Positions 23,103 to 31,912 of a stretch of 64,000 nt of DNA are shown here, piece by piece. The translations under genes were made by a program, and so were the position numbers. The notes beneath the pieces were generated by a model that saw only the letters and a list, made by a program, of their open reading frames with translations, was not told the origin of the DNA and ran no database searches. The stretch covers positions 620,001 through 684,000 of the forward strand of contig NZ_CP051627.1 of assembly GCF_023208015.1 (NCBI RefSeq). The letters run 5' to 3'. This DNA is from Thermobifida alba. Its GTDB lineage: Bacteria > Actinomycetota > Actinomycetes > Streptosporangiales > Streptosporangiaceae. Position 1 is the stretch's first letter, and every line of letters begins with the position of its first letter.

Positions 23103-24839
23103 GTGAGCGAGCTGCAGTCCTTGTCGGGCTCTGGATGGGTCCGTGCGGAGACCGTTGGAGACCTGCTCGACAGCCGGGCGGAGGCGCTCGGCTCTGAGCC
23201 GGCCCTGGTCTTCCCGGAGGAGCGCGCGACCTACCAGGAGCTGGCGGCCCGAGCCGACGCTCTGGCGAGAAGCATGCTCGCGATGGGGGTGGACCGGGGC
23301 GACCGGGTGGGAATCCTCATGCCGGCCTGTACCGAGCTGGCCGCACTGCTGTTCGCGGCGGCGAAGATCGGAGCCGTCGCGGTTCCGGTCAACGCCCGGT
23401 TCAAGCCGGTCGAGCTGGAGCACATCGTCAAGCACTCCGGGATGAAGGTGCTGTTCACCGCGGAGACGCCGGTGAACTCGCCGCTGGAGCTGCTGGTCCG
23501 CACCTTCCTGGAACTGGCGGACGTCACGGGCGGAGCGGTGGAGCTGCCCACACTGCCGGAACTGCGGCGCGTGGTGGTGAGCGAGGGCGCACAGGTCCCG
23601 GGGTACGCGATCGGCGTGGCCGAGGCGATCGAGATGGGCGGTGCGATCAGCGCCGAGCAGGTCCGCGCCCGGCAGAGCTCCGTCCGCCTGCGGGACACGA
23701 TGATGCTGGTCTACACCTCGGGGACCACCGCGGCCCCCAAGGGCGCGATGCTGAGCCACGAGGCGGTGAGCCGCCTGACCACGGGGATCGTCGAGCGGCT
23801 CGAACTGACCCGGCAGGACAACGTCTGGACCGCCATCCCGCTCTTCCACGGCGGCGGTATCAGCTTCCTGATCAGCACGCTCAGCGCCGGCGCGACCTTC
23901 GTCCACCCGGGACTGTTCGACCCCGCCACCACGCTCCCGCTCCTCATCGACAACCGGGTGACCGTGGCGCTCGCCGCCTTCGAGACGATCTGGCTGCCGG
24001 TGCTCTCGCGCTACAACCCGCAGGAGCACGACCTGACGAGCATCCGGGCGGTGATGGTCGTCGGAGTGGAGGAGCGGCTCCGCCAGATGGCGGAGGCCCT
24101 GCCGTGGGCGACGCAGGTCTCGTGCGTCGCGATGACGGAGTCCTGCGCCTTCCTGTCGCTGCACCGGCTGGACGACCCCTTCGAGGTCCGGGTCACCACC
24201 GGCGGCCACCCCATGCCCGGCATGGAGGTCCGCGTGGTCGACCCCGAGACCGGGGAGGACCTGCCGCCCGGCGCGGAGGGGGAGCTCCTCTTCCGGGGAC
24301 CGAACGCCTTCGACGGCTACTTCCGCGATCCGGAGCTGACCCGGGAGGTCTTCGACGAGGAGGGCTGGTTCCACTCCGGTGACGTGGTCCGCCGGGACGA
24401 GGACGGCCGGATCACCTTCGTCAGCCGGTTGAAGGACATGCTGAAGGTCGGCGGGGAGAACGTTTCGGCCGCGGAGGTGGAGGGGCTGCTCATCACCCAC
24501 CCCGCGGTGAAGCTGGCCCAGGTGGTCGCGGCCCCGGACGACTACTACGTGGAGGTCCCCGCCGCCTTCATCGAACTCAAGCCCGGCCAGGAAGCGACCG
24601 AGGAGGAGCTGATCCACTTCTGCCTGGGCAAGATCGCCACCTACCGGGTGCCGCGGTACGTACGGTTCGTCACCGAGTGGCCGATGTCCGGCACGAAGAT
24701 CAAGAAGGTCGACCTGCGCGCGCGGATCGCCGAGGAGCTGAAGGCCAAGGGCATCACCAGAGCACCGCGGCTCGACAGCAGGGCGGGGATGGTCGCCGAC
24801 ACCGGTGGTGCGGGGGAGCCGCAGCCCGCTGCGGGCTGA
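23103..24839 (+). CDS. Acyl-CoA ligase (AMP-forming), first copy
   Basis: The 578-residue adenylate-forming enzyme would activate a carboxylic acid to its CoA thioester. The P-loop YTSGTTAAPKGAMLSHEA starts near residue 204. The adenine-binding and hinge regions (GYFRDPELTREVFDEEGWFH) are present, as is the C-terminal catalytic Lys in MSGTKIKK, near residue 532. It is closely similar along its whole length to the ligase at 26962, so the two arose by duplication. The GTG at 23103 has GGAAGGAA upstream. A TATAGT hexamer at 22992-22997 could be its -10, without a clear -35. Confidence 0.9.
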   Translation: MSELQSLSGSGWVRAETVGDLLDSRAEALGSEPALVFPEERATYQELAARADALARSMLAMGVDRGDRVGILMPACTELAALLFAAAKIGAVAVPVNARFKPVELEHIVKHSGMKVLFTAETPVNSPLELLVRTFLELADVTGGAVELPTLPELRRVVVSEGAQVPGYAIGVAEAIEMGGAISAEQVRARQSSVRLRDTMMLVYTSGTTAAPKGAMLSHEAVSRLTTGIVERLELTRQDNVWTAIPLFHGGGISFLISTLSAGATFVHPGLFDPATTLPLLIDNRVTVALAAFETIWLPVLSRYNPQEHDLTSIRAVMVVGVEERLRQMAEALPWATQVSCVAMTESCAFLSLHRLDDPFEVRVTTGGHPMPGMEVRVVDPETGEDLPPGAEGELLFRGPNAFDGYFRDPELTREVFDEEGWFHSGDVVRRDEDGRITFVSRLKDMLKVGGENVSAAEVEGLLITHPAVKLAQVVAAPDDYYVEVPAAFIELKPGQEATEEELIHFCLGKIATYRVPRYVRFVTEWPMSGTKIKKVDLRARIAEELKAKGITRAPRLDSRAGMVADTGGAGEPQPAAG

Positions 24840-24858
24840 CGCCGTCCCCGTGGCACAC

Positions 24859-24902
24859 GGACGCCTGGCTCCGCCGGACGAGGACGGTCGGGCCAGGCGT
24901 CC
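24859..24902 (+). terminator. 11-bp hairpin after the first ligase gene
   Basis: Arms at 24859-24869 and 24892-24902 are exact complements with a 22-base loop, followed by GCCTTT. Confidence 0.55.
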
Positions 24903-24907
24903 GCCTT

Positions 24908-25359
24908 TGTGGCCGGACGCACGCGCCCGCGCACAGGTGCGGACGTGAGCGGTGCCGGGGCGCGGGGCCGCCGGCCGAGGACGCCGGTGGCGGCAGCGGT
25001 GCCGTCGCAGGTGGCTCTGCTCCGGTGCCGACGTGCGCGCGCCCGCGAGGGGCGGTGCCCTCATCGGCGCCTGCGGGCACCGGGGAGCGGAGTCCGGATT
25101 CTTGAGGGCGGGCGCGTCGGAGGGCCAGGCCGGGGCGGCCACGGTGGGCGCGGTTGGTCGGCCCACGCCGGTGCCGCCCACCGGAGAGGCCCGCTCCCGG
25201 GGTGCCGTCGACCGGACGTCCCCGCGTCGCGGGGCCGGGGAGCCCGTGACCGGGAGGGGAGCGCCGCCGTGCCCCGGTGCGGCCCGCCGGTCCCCGGCTG
25301 TCGACGGCGTCTCGGTTCCGCGCCGCCCGGGGCCGACCGGGCGGCGCGGAACCGGAAGG
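24908..25359. other. 450-base intergenic stretch, no gene seen
   Basis: It lies between the convergent ligase and acyl-CoA dehydrogenase genes. All six frames show only Arg/Pro/Gly/Ala-rich shadow translation and no repeat, RNA or conserved motif is evident. Confidence 0.5.
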
Positions 25360-26523
25360 TCAGAACGAGCGCGGCAGCCCCACGCTCTCGGCGATGGAGT
25401 TGCGGGCCATCTCGCTTGAGATGGGGCCGATGCGCAGCAGGCGGCTGTCCCGCCAGTACCGCTGGGCGTCCGTCTCCGCCGCGTAGCCCATGCCGCCCAG
25501 GATCTGGATACCGAGGTCGGCGGCGCGGTTGGCGTACTCGGAGGCGACGACCTTCGCCATGTTGGCCTCCAGACCGCAGGGCTTGCCCTGGCTCTGCAGC
25601 CAGGCGGCGTTGAACACCATCAGCTCGGCCTGCTTCTGCCACATCACCATGTCGGCGATGTAGTGCTGGAGCGACTGGAACTGGCCGATCTTCCGGCCGA
25701 ACGCGGTCCGAGTGTCCATGTGGGCGAGGGACTCTTCGAGGACGCCGTCGATGATGCCGGTGCACAGCGCCGCCAGGAGGATCCGCTCGTTGTTCAGGGT
25801 TCCGAGCAGCGTGTACCAGCCCCGGCCGACCTCTCCCAGGACCAGGTCGTCGGGGACGAAGACGTCGTCGAGGAACACCCCGCACGAGCCGACGGCCCGC
25901 ATGCCCAGTTTGGGGATCTGGCGGGTCTCCACACCGGGGGAGTCCGCGGGGACCAGGAACAGGGTCTTGCCCTGGGTCCTCTTGGGCGCCTCCTCGTCCG
26001 AGATGGCGAGGAGGAGCAGGTAGTCGGCGACGTGTGCGGCGGTGGACCACATCTTCTGCCCGGTGATGCGCCAGCCGCCGTCCACCTTCCTCGCCTTCGT
26101 GCGCATCCCGCCGAGGAGGTCGGTGCCGCCCGACGGTTCGGTGACCGCGATCGAGAAGCGCAGTCTGCCCTGGGCCAGTTCCGGGAGGAACCGCTCCTTC
26201 TGCTCCTCGGAGCCGTACAGGCCGACGGACTTGGCGCCGGCGAACGACGAGATCGCCCAGACCCAGGTGAGGCCGGCGAGTGACCTGGCGAGCTCCCGCG
26301 CGGTGATCGCCTGGACGACGATGTCGCCCCCGGATCCTCCGTAGCGTTCGTCGATGCCGATGCCGTGCAGTCCCGCGGCGCTCATCTTGTCCCAGAGTTC
26401 GAACGGGTAGGCGAACTCTTCCTTCTCCAGGTCCCGGGCCACGTTCTTGGGACAGTTCTTCTCGACCCAGTCGCGGACGACCTTCCGAAACTCCTGCTGT
26501 TCCGCAGTGAACGAGAAATCCAC
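25360..26523 (-). CDS. Acyl-CoA dehydrogenase
   Basis: The 387-residue flavoprotein should introduce a 2,3-double bond into an acyl-CoA made by the neighbouring ligases. The FAD/substrate motifs AVTEPSGGTD and ITGQKMWSTAA are clear. The usual C-terminal catalytic Glu of the YEGT type is replaced by RIGPISSEM. Instead, Glu246 in LNNERILLAA lies where isovaleryl-type and long-chain-type enzymes carry their base, so the enzyme is probably active. The start ATG at 26523 has GGAAGAG upstream. It faces the second ligase gene across a 440-base regulatory region. Confidence 0.92.
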   Translation of the reverse strand: MDFSFTAEQQEFRKVVRDWVEKNCPKNVARDLEKEEFAYPFELWDKMSAAGLHGIGIDERYGGSGGDIVVQAITARELARSLAGLTWVWAISSFAGAKSVGLYGSEEQKERFLPELAQGRLRFSIAVTEPSGGTDLLGGMRTKARKVDGGWRITGQKMWSTAAHVADYLLLLAISDEEAPKRTQGKTLFLVPADSPGVETRQIPKLGMRAVGSCGVFLDDVFVPDDLVLGEVGRGWYTLLGTLNNERILLAALCTGIIDGVLEESLAHMDTRTAFGRKIGQFQSLQHYIADMVMWQKQAELMVFNAAWLQSQGKPCGLEANMAKVVASEYANRAADLGIQILGGMGYAAETDAQRYWRDSRLLRIGPISSEMARNSIAESVGLPRSF

Positions 26524-26742
26524 GGCTCTTCCTTACGAGGTGGGATCTTTGAGAGGGGGAGGGCTCGGACGGCTGCCGGCTCGCCGGACCGGAGGGGCCT
26601 CCGGGGCCGGACGGTGTCGAGGGCGGGTGGTGGCGCGGCGACGCCGGCAGGTCGGGGAAGCGGCGGGAGCGCCGTGCCGCCGCGGCGGTGAACGCGACCG
26701 CCGCACGGGGGCGGAAGCCGAACCTCCGGTGCCACCAAAGTT

Positions 26743-26758
26743 GACTTACCAGTTAGTC
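26743..26758. promoter_or_regulatory. Operator-like palindrome between the divergent dehydrogenase and ligase genes
   Basis: GACTTACCAGTTAGTC is an imperfect palindrome (arms GACTTAC/GTTAGTC, one mismatch). It resembles the perfect ACTTACTAGTAAGT site before the P450 gene and lies on the dehydrogenase side of the region, about 220 bases from that start. Confidence 0.5.
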
Positions 26759-26864
26759 GATTTCCAGCCCCCCGGCGGTGCGTGGCGGGCGCGGCCCGGA
26801 GGGGTGGCCGGTCGGGCCCGGCGGGGGTGCGGGACTCCGCGTCCGGAGCGGGTGCCGATTAATC

Positions 26865-26908
26865 AACCAACCGTATGGTTGACAGTACGGTTGCCGTGTG
26901 GCTAACGT
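26865..26908 (+). promoter_or_regulatory. Promoter and TetR operator candidate of the second ligase gene
   Basis: AACCAACCGTATGGTTGAC (26865-26883) contains the perfect inverted repeat CAACC-GTAT-GGTTG, and a further half-site GTACGGTTG follows at 26885-26893. TTGACA (26879-26884) and TAACGT (26903-26908), 18 bases apart, form a promoter overlapped by the repeat. The site matches 15 of 19 positions at 30723-30741, in front of the cluster's TetR gene. Confidence 0.6.
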
Positions 26909-26961
26909 CACTGCAGCTGGTCTTGCGCTGGGACTTACTCGTCCTTTAAAGGGGAGCGGTT

Positions 26962-28671
26962 GTGGTGGTAAAGGCTGCGCAACGCAGATGGATCGCCGTT
27001 ACCAGCTTGGGAGACCTGTTGGACGCACGGGCAGCGGAGCACCCGGACCGCGAAGCCCTCGTGTTCCCCGACAGGCGGATGACCTACGCGGAGCTCGCCG
27101 AACGCGCCGACTGGTTCGCGCGCGGCTTCGTCGGCCTCGGCGTCGGCGCCGGCGACCGGGTGGGGATCCTCCTGCCCGACTGCGCCGACATCATCGCGGC
27201 CATCTTCGGCGCGGCCAAGGTCGGCGTCATCCCCGTCCCGGTCAACGGGAGGTTCAAGGAGTACGAGCTCTCCCACCTGCTCAACCACTCCGGTATGAGC
27301 GTGCTGGTCACCAGGCCCCCGCAGCCCGGCGGGACCGACTTCCCCGAACTCGTCGACGCGGTGCTGCCGGGACTGGCAGAGGCCCGTCCGGAGCGGCTGG
27401 ACCTGGCCGACGCCCCCGACCTGCGGCAGGTCCTGCTGCTCGGCAGCGAGGAACGCCCCGGCTACCTCCCGGAGGCGAGCTTCGACGCGGTGGCCCGGGC
27501 CGCCTCCGCAGACGAGGTGACCAGAAGGGCGCAGCGGGTCAAGACCCGCGACACGGCCATCATCATCTACACCTCCGGGACCACCGCGGCGCCCAAGGGA
27601 GCGATGCTGAGCCACGAGGCGTTGTGCCGCTTCGCGGACACCCTGGCGAACGACCGCTTCCGGCTCACCCCCGACGACCGGGTGTGGGTGCCGCTCCCCC
27701 TGTTCCACATCGGCGGCATCGCCTTCTCGGTCATGACCATCCACGCCAGGAGCGTGTACGTGCATTCCGGGTTCTACCGGCCCGACACCGCTCTCCAGCA
27801 GTTGCAGGAGGAGCGGTGCACCCTTGCGCTCCCCTGCTTCGAGACGATCTGGAAGCCGGTCCTCGACCGGCCGGACTTCGCCGAGTACGACCTGTCCGCG
27901 CTCCGGACCGTGCTGGTGACCGGGGTGGCCGAACGGCTGCGGGCGATGCAGGAGCAGCTGCCGCACGTGGTCCAGGTGTCGACGTTCGGCGCCACGGAGG
28001 CGTGCTCCGTTCTCTCGGTGAGCTCGGTCGACGACTCCCTTGAGGAACGGGTGACCACCGGCGGCCAGGTCCTGCCCGGCATGGAGTGCCGGGTGGTCGA
28101 CCCCGAGACCGGAAAGGACGTCCCGCCCAACACCCTGGGCGAACTGATCTACCGCGGTCCGAACTGCTTCCACGGCTACTTCCGCGATCCGGAGCTGACC
28201 CGGAAGGTCTTCGACGAGGACGGCTGGTTCCACAGCGGCGACCTGGGCACGATCGACCCGGACGGCCGGGTGACCTTCGTCAGCCGGGTGAAGGACATGC
28301 TGAAAGTCGGGGGCGAGAACGTCGCGGCCGCCGAGGCCGAGGGCTATCTGATGCGCCACCCCGCTGTGGACTTCGCCCAGGTGGTCGCCGCACCGGACGC
28401 CTACTACACCGAGGTCCCCGCGGCGTTCATCCAGTGCAAGCCGGGGATGACCGTCACCGAGGAGGAGCTCATCGACTTCTGCCTGGGGAAGATCGCCACG
28501 TACCGCGTCCCGCGGTACGTCCGCTTCGTCGACGAGTGGCCCATGTCGGGGACCAAGATCAAGAAGTACGTGCTGCGCGAGCAGATCACCCAGGAACTCC
28601 GTGAGAAGGGCATCACCGAGGCGCCGCGGCTCAGGTACCAGGCCAAGGCAGCGGCGGGCGAGGCGTCGTAG
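26962..28671 (+). CDS. Acyl-CoA ligase (AMP-forming), second copy
   Basis: This 569-residue enzyme is a paralogue of the ligase at 23103. The same motifs occur at matching places: IIYTSGTTAAPKGAMLSHEA, GYFRDPELTRKVFDEDGWFH, and the catalytic Lys in MSGTKIKKYVL. Differences are concentrated in the central acid-binding region (for example CFETIW with a different surrounding, and ATEAC), so the two copies may accept different acids of one pathway. The GTG at 26962 has AGGGGAGC upstream; a second GTG follows at 26965. A strong 13-bp hairpin follows the gene. Confidence 0.9.
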   Translation: MVVKAAQRRWIAVTSLGDLLDARAAEHPDREALVFPDRRMTYAELAERADWFARGFVGLGVGAGDRVGILLPDCADIIAAIFGAAKVGVIPVPVNGRFKEYELSHLLNHSGMSVLVTRPPQPGGTDFPELVDAVLPGLAEARPERLDLADAPDLRQVLLLGSEERPGYLPEASFDAVARAASADEVTRRAQRVKTRDTAIIIYTSGTTAAPKGAMLSHEALCRFADTLANDRFRLTPDDRVWVPLPLFHIGGIAFSVMTIHARSVYVHSGFYRPDTALQQLQEERCTLALPCFETIWKPVLDRPDFAEYDLSALRTVLVTGVAERLRAMQEQLPHVVQVSTFGATEACSVLSVSSVDDSLEERVTTGGQVLPGMECRVVDPETGKDVPPNTLGELIYRGPNCFHGYFRDPELTRKVFDEDGWFHSGDLGTIDPDGRVTFVSRVKDMLKVGGENVAAAEAEGYLMRHPAVDFAQVVAAPDAYYTEVPAAFIQCKPGMTVTEEELIDFCLGKIATYRVPRYVRFVDEWPMSGTKIKKYVLREQITQELREKGITEAPRLRYQAKAAAGEAS

Positions 28672-28764
28672 GGACCGCCGCCCCGGCGAGCCGGGGCCCG
28701 GGGCGGGAACGGTCCCCCGCACCCCCGGGCAGCGGGACCGCCGCACCCGTGCGGCATCGAGCAG

Positions 28765-28793
28765 GCTCCCCGCGCCGTATCGGCGCGGGGAGC
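28765..28793. terminator. Perfect 13-bp bidirectional hairpin
   Basis: Arms at 28765-28777 and 28781-28793 are exact complements with a TAT loop. It lies between the convergent second ligase and metallo-hydrolase genes and can serve both. Confidence 0.75.
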
Positions 28794-28856
28794 CTCGTCG
28801 TGTCCGCAGCGAACGGAGAGACGGCGGCGAGACGGGCGGCGGGGCGCCCGTGTCCG

Positions 28857-29909
28857 TCACCGGGTGCGGTAGCGCCGCACTCCGTCCACCTCTTCGCCGG
28901 TCAGCACCCCCTGGAGTTCGAGCAGGTCCAGGTGGGCCTTGGTCTCCAACACCGCCAGCATCCGGTTGAACGGGTCCAGCTCCGCCAGGGTGCGCTCCCT
29001 GCGCGTCCAGGTCAGGCCGGCGGCGACGGAGGCCGCACTGTCCCGCCCCCGCGCCACCTGGGCGGCCGTCGCGGCGAGGCGGGCGTCGTGGTGGGCCAGG
29101 AGTTCGTCGACGCGGGCGTGGACGCTGGGAGAGACCGGACCGTGGGCGGGCAGCATGCGGGCGTCCGGCAGCGCACGGAGACGACGCAGCGAGTCGAGGA
29201 AGTCCCGCAGCGGTTGGGCGACCGGCGCGGCCTCGAAACCGATGGAGGGGGTGATGTGCGGCAGCACGTGGTCGCCGGTGAACATCACAGCCCCGCGCGG
29301 ATCGTGGAAGACCAGGTGGCCGCGGGTGTGGCCGGGAGTCGTCACGGCGGTCAGGGAGCGTTGCCCCGCGGGGACGACGGCGCCGTCGAGCAGCCAGTGG
29401 TCGGGCTCCTCCCAGATCTCCTGGGGCATGCCGCCCGTGCCGTCCACCGTCCGCAGCTGCGCCACGAGGTCCCGGGCGCCGCAGCGGACCAGTACGTCCA
29501 GCTGCGCTTCGAGGCCGTGCACCATCTTTCGCACCGCGGACAGCGAGTCGCGCTCGCCGGCGCCCAACTCCACGGTCGCGCCGAAGAGCCGCCGCAGTTC
29601 GACGGCCAAGGTGAAGTGGTCCCGGTGCAGGTGGGTCACGAGGATCCGGCGTACGTCGGAGAGGCCGCGGCCCAGGGCGGCCAGGGCGGCGGCGAGCCCT
29701 TCGAGGGCCCCGCTGCCGATCTGGCCGGAGTCCACGAGCATCGTGCCGCCGGTGCTGTCCAGATCAACGGCGTACACGTTGACGGCTTTCAACGCGTCTC
29801 CGGGAAGAGGAAGGGGAATCCTGTGGATTCCCGGAGCCACGGTGTAGACCCCCGGCTCGCTCCAGGGCCGCTCGGGGTCCTCCGCACGGAGCGGCAGCAG
29901 TTCGGCCAC
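28857..29909 (-). CDS. Metallo-beta-lactamase-fold hydrolase
   Basis: The 350-residue protein has the zinc signature HxHxDH (THLHRDH), the downstream His in TTPGHTRGHLVFH, Asp in FTGDHVLP and a further His (AHGP). It is a glyoxalase II-like hydrolase, perhaps acting on a thioester or lactone intermediate. The C-terminal helical domain resembles that of actinobacterial acyl-pathway family members. The GTG at 29909 was chosen because GGGAGGG lies 6 bases upstream; a GTG at 29945 with GGAG is an alternative adding 12 residues. It reads in the same direction as the dehydrogenase and TetR genes. Confidence 0.85.
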   Translation of the reverse strand: MAELLPLRAEDPERPWSEPGVYTVAPGIHRIPLPLPGDALKAVNVYAVDLDSTGGTMLVDSGQIGSGALEGLAAALAALGRGLSDVRRILVTHLHRDHFTLAVELRRLFGATVELGAGERDSLSAVRKMVHGLEAQLDVLVRCGARDLVAQLRTVDGTGGMPQEIWEEPDHWLLDGAVVPAGQRSLTAVTTPGHTRGHLVFHDPRGAVMFTGDHVLPHITPSIGFEAAPVAQPLRDFLDSLRRLRALPDARMLPAHGPVSPSVHARVDELLAHHDARLAATAAQVARGRDSAASVAAGLTWTRRERTLAELDPFNRMLAVLETKAHLDLLELQGVLTGEEVDGVRRYRTR

Positions 29910-30015
29910 GTGTGTCCCTCCCGTCACGTGTCTGTCGTCGGTCACGCTCGCTCCGTCCGTCGGCCGGTGTCGCGGCCCCGCCGCTGTCGGAGGCGAGAAA
30001 CCCGGGACCCGCGCG

Positions 30016-30669
30016 TCAGCGGGTGCAGGAGGCCAGGCCGGCCTCCGAGGCGATGCCCCGGATCGCCGTCTCCGCCAGGTGCGACGCGATCTGCTGGGCG
30101 GAGAACTCGCCGTCGGGGCGGTACCAGCGGTAGACCCAGTTCGCCGAGCCCAGGATCGAGAGGGCGGCGAGCTTGGGGTCGACGTCCTCGCGGACCTCGC
30201 CGGCGGCTTTCGCCTCTTCGATCAGTGAGCGGAACACCCCCTGGTAGGAGTGCTTGTCGCCCAGGACCTGCCGGCGCCTGTCCTCGGGCAGGGCGGAGAG
30301 CTCGTGCAGGAAGACCGCGGTGGGGACCAGGTTGTGGCAGGTGTGCTCCACGTGCCCCCGGATCACCCGGTGCAGGCGCTCCAACGGGGAGGGCGACGGC
30401 CCCTGGGCGAGCGCGGTGACCACGGCCAGCCCCTTCTGGTGCACCTCGTTGACCACCTCGAAGAGGAGGTCCTCCTTGGACTGGATGTAGTAGTACAGGC
30501 TGCCTTTCAGCATGCCGATCCGGTTGGCGATCTCCTGCAGCGAAGCGGCCTCATAGCCCCTCTCGTAGAAGACCTGGGTGGCTGTTTCGATCAGTTCGGC
30601 CCAGCGCTCTTTCCGCGGCTTGCGCTCCGCCGCCGAGCGGCGTCCTGCCAGCCCTGTCGGGTTCGCCAT
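30016..30669 (-). CDS. TetR-family regulator of the CoA-ligase cluster
   Basis: The 217-residue repressor has the TetR helix-turn-helix (SLQEIANRIGMLKGSLYYYI) and the SKEDLLFEVV helix. The C-terminal domain contains LGSANWVYRWYRPDG, which from memory is typical of KstR2-like regulators of acyl-CoA catabolism that respond to CoA thioesters. It probably represses the second ligase gene and itself, because the same 19-bp motif is found before both. Its ligand would then be a CoA ester made by the ligase. The ATG at 30669 follows GGGGGAAAC. Confidence 0.88.
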   Translation of the reverse strand: MANPTGLAGRRSAAERKPRKERWAELIETATQVFYERGYEAASLQEIANRIGMLKGSLYYYIQSKEDLLFEVVNEVHQKGLAVVTALAQGPSPSPLERLHRVIRGHVEHTCHNLVPTAVFLHELSALPEDRRRQVLGDKHSYQGVFRSLIEEAKAAGEVREDVDPKLAALSILGSANWVYRWYRPDGEFSAQQIASHLAETAIRGIASEAGLASCTR

Positions 30670-30722
30670 CGTTTCCCCCGTGACCGTGGTGAGCGCGATC
30701 GCACTCCCCGTGACACTAATGA

Positions 30723-30741
30723 AACCTACCGTTTGTTAGAC
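30723..30741 (-). promoter_or_regulatory. Autoregulatory operator candidate of the TetR gene
   Basis: AACCTACCGTTTGTTAGAC lies about 55 bases before the TetR start and matches the operator at 26865-26883 at 15 of 19 positions. This places the repressor and the ligase gene in one regulon. Confidence 0.55.
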
Positions 30742-31079
30742 AACTCATCCTGGCGCGGCCGCCGGGTTTCCGCAACACGCCGGACCGCCGACCCGCCGGT
30801 GGGCACGTCCCCGAAGAAGCTTATGCCTGCACGGGCGGAGCGGGGCGACCGGACCGGTCGGCGGTCCGGGAGACGGGCCCGCAGCGCCCGCCGCCCCTGG
30901 CCGCCGACACGCGCGGCGCTGACGACGGTCCGTCTCCGGACGGTGGGCGACGGGTGCGTAGAGTCCCAGACGGAGGCGCCGGAGCGGCCGGTGGTGCCGT
31001 CGGCGCCGCCCACGCCGCGACGGCCCGAATCGGCGTCTCCCTTCCCGTTCCCCACCAGCCGAGACCGGAGGAGCCCCCC
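30742..31079. other. 340-base stretch without a gene
   Basis: It lies between the divergent TetR and inositol-phosphatase genes. No coding potential, repeat or RNA is evident. The last 20 bases hold the ribosome site of the next gene. Confidence 0.45.
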
Positions 31080-31898
31080 ATGCCACTGTCCGACGCCAAG
31101 GCGCTGCTGCCCGTCGCCCAGGAGGCCGTCGACGCGGCCGTCGAGTACGTGGTGACCCATCCCGTCACCGGAATCCGCGACAAGGGCGGCCGGCAGATCG
31201 TCACCGACACCGACGAGGCCGTGGAACGCATCGTCCGCGACCGCCTCACCCGACAGACCCCCGACCTGGGTTTCCTCGGGGAGGAGACCGGGGCCACCGG
31301 CGGCCGCGACACCTACTGGGTGCTCGACCCCGTCGACGGCACCACCAACTTCTCCCACGGGCTGCCCCTCAACGCGGTCTCGCTCGGCCTGGTGCACGGG
31401 GACCAGCCGGTGCTCGGGGTGATCGCGCTGCCGTTCCTGGGCGGCCGCTACTGGGCCGCCGACGGCCACGGCGCCTACCGGGACGACACCCGGCTGCGCG
31501 TGTCCGAGACCACCGACCTGTCCGAGGCGCTGGTCGCGCTCAGCAACTACGGCGGAGGCGGGGACGCCCCCGTGCGCGACCTGATCTCCGCGGAGCTGGA
31601 CCGCACACTGTCCGTCCGCACCCAGGGGCTGCGCCGCCTGGGCGCCACGGCCGTGGACCTCGCCTTCCTCGCCGCGGGGGCCCTGGACGCCAGCATCACC
31701 CTGGGCAACTGCACCTGGGACACCGCCGCCGGAGCCGTGATCGCCCGTGAGGCGGGCGCGGCCGTCGTCGACAGTGACGGCAGTCCGCACACCACGCGGT
31801 CCCGGTGCACGATCGCGGTCACTCCCGGGCTGCGCGACGCCGTGCTGTCCCTGCTCGACATCACCCGCCAGACCCCGTACTGGCCTGCCGGGGACTGA
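31080..31898 (+). CDS. Inositol monophosphatase-family phosphatase
   Basis: The 272-residue Mg2+-dependent phosphatase shows the three family motifs: the GEET metal-binding Glu pair, DPVDGTTNF (Asp83 and Asp86) and NCTWDTAAG (Asp214). Substrates could be inositol phosphate, histidinol phosphate or another sugar phosphate; the sequence does not decide. GGAGGAG at 31066-31072 supports the ATG at 31080. It stands alone and is followed by a long imperfect hairpin. Confidence 0.88.
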   Translation: MPLSDAKALLPVAQEAVDAAVEYVVTHPVTGIRDKGGRQIVTDTDEAVERIVRDRLTRQTPDLGFLGEETGATGGRDTYWVLDPVDGTTNFSHGLPLNAVSLGLVHGDQPVLGVIALPFLGGRYWAADGHGAYRDDTRLRVSETTDLSEALVALSNYGGGGDAPVRDLISAELDRTLSVRTQGLRRLGATAVDLAFLAAGALDASITLGNCTWDTAAGAVIAREAGAAVVDSDGSPHTTRSRCTIAVTPGLRDAVLSLLDITRQTPYWPAGD

Positions 31899-31912
31899 CC
31901 GGCTCCCGGGGC

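Noticed and set aside
26898-28043. 381-codon plus-strand frame overlapping the second ligase
   Set aside because: Out-of-frame shadow of the ligase; Arg/Pro/Gly-rich without domains.
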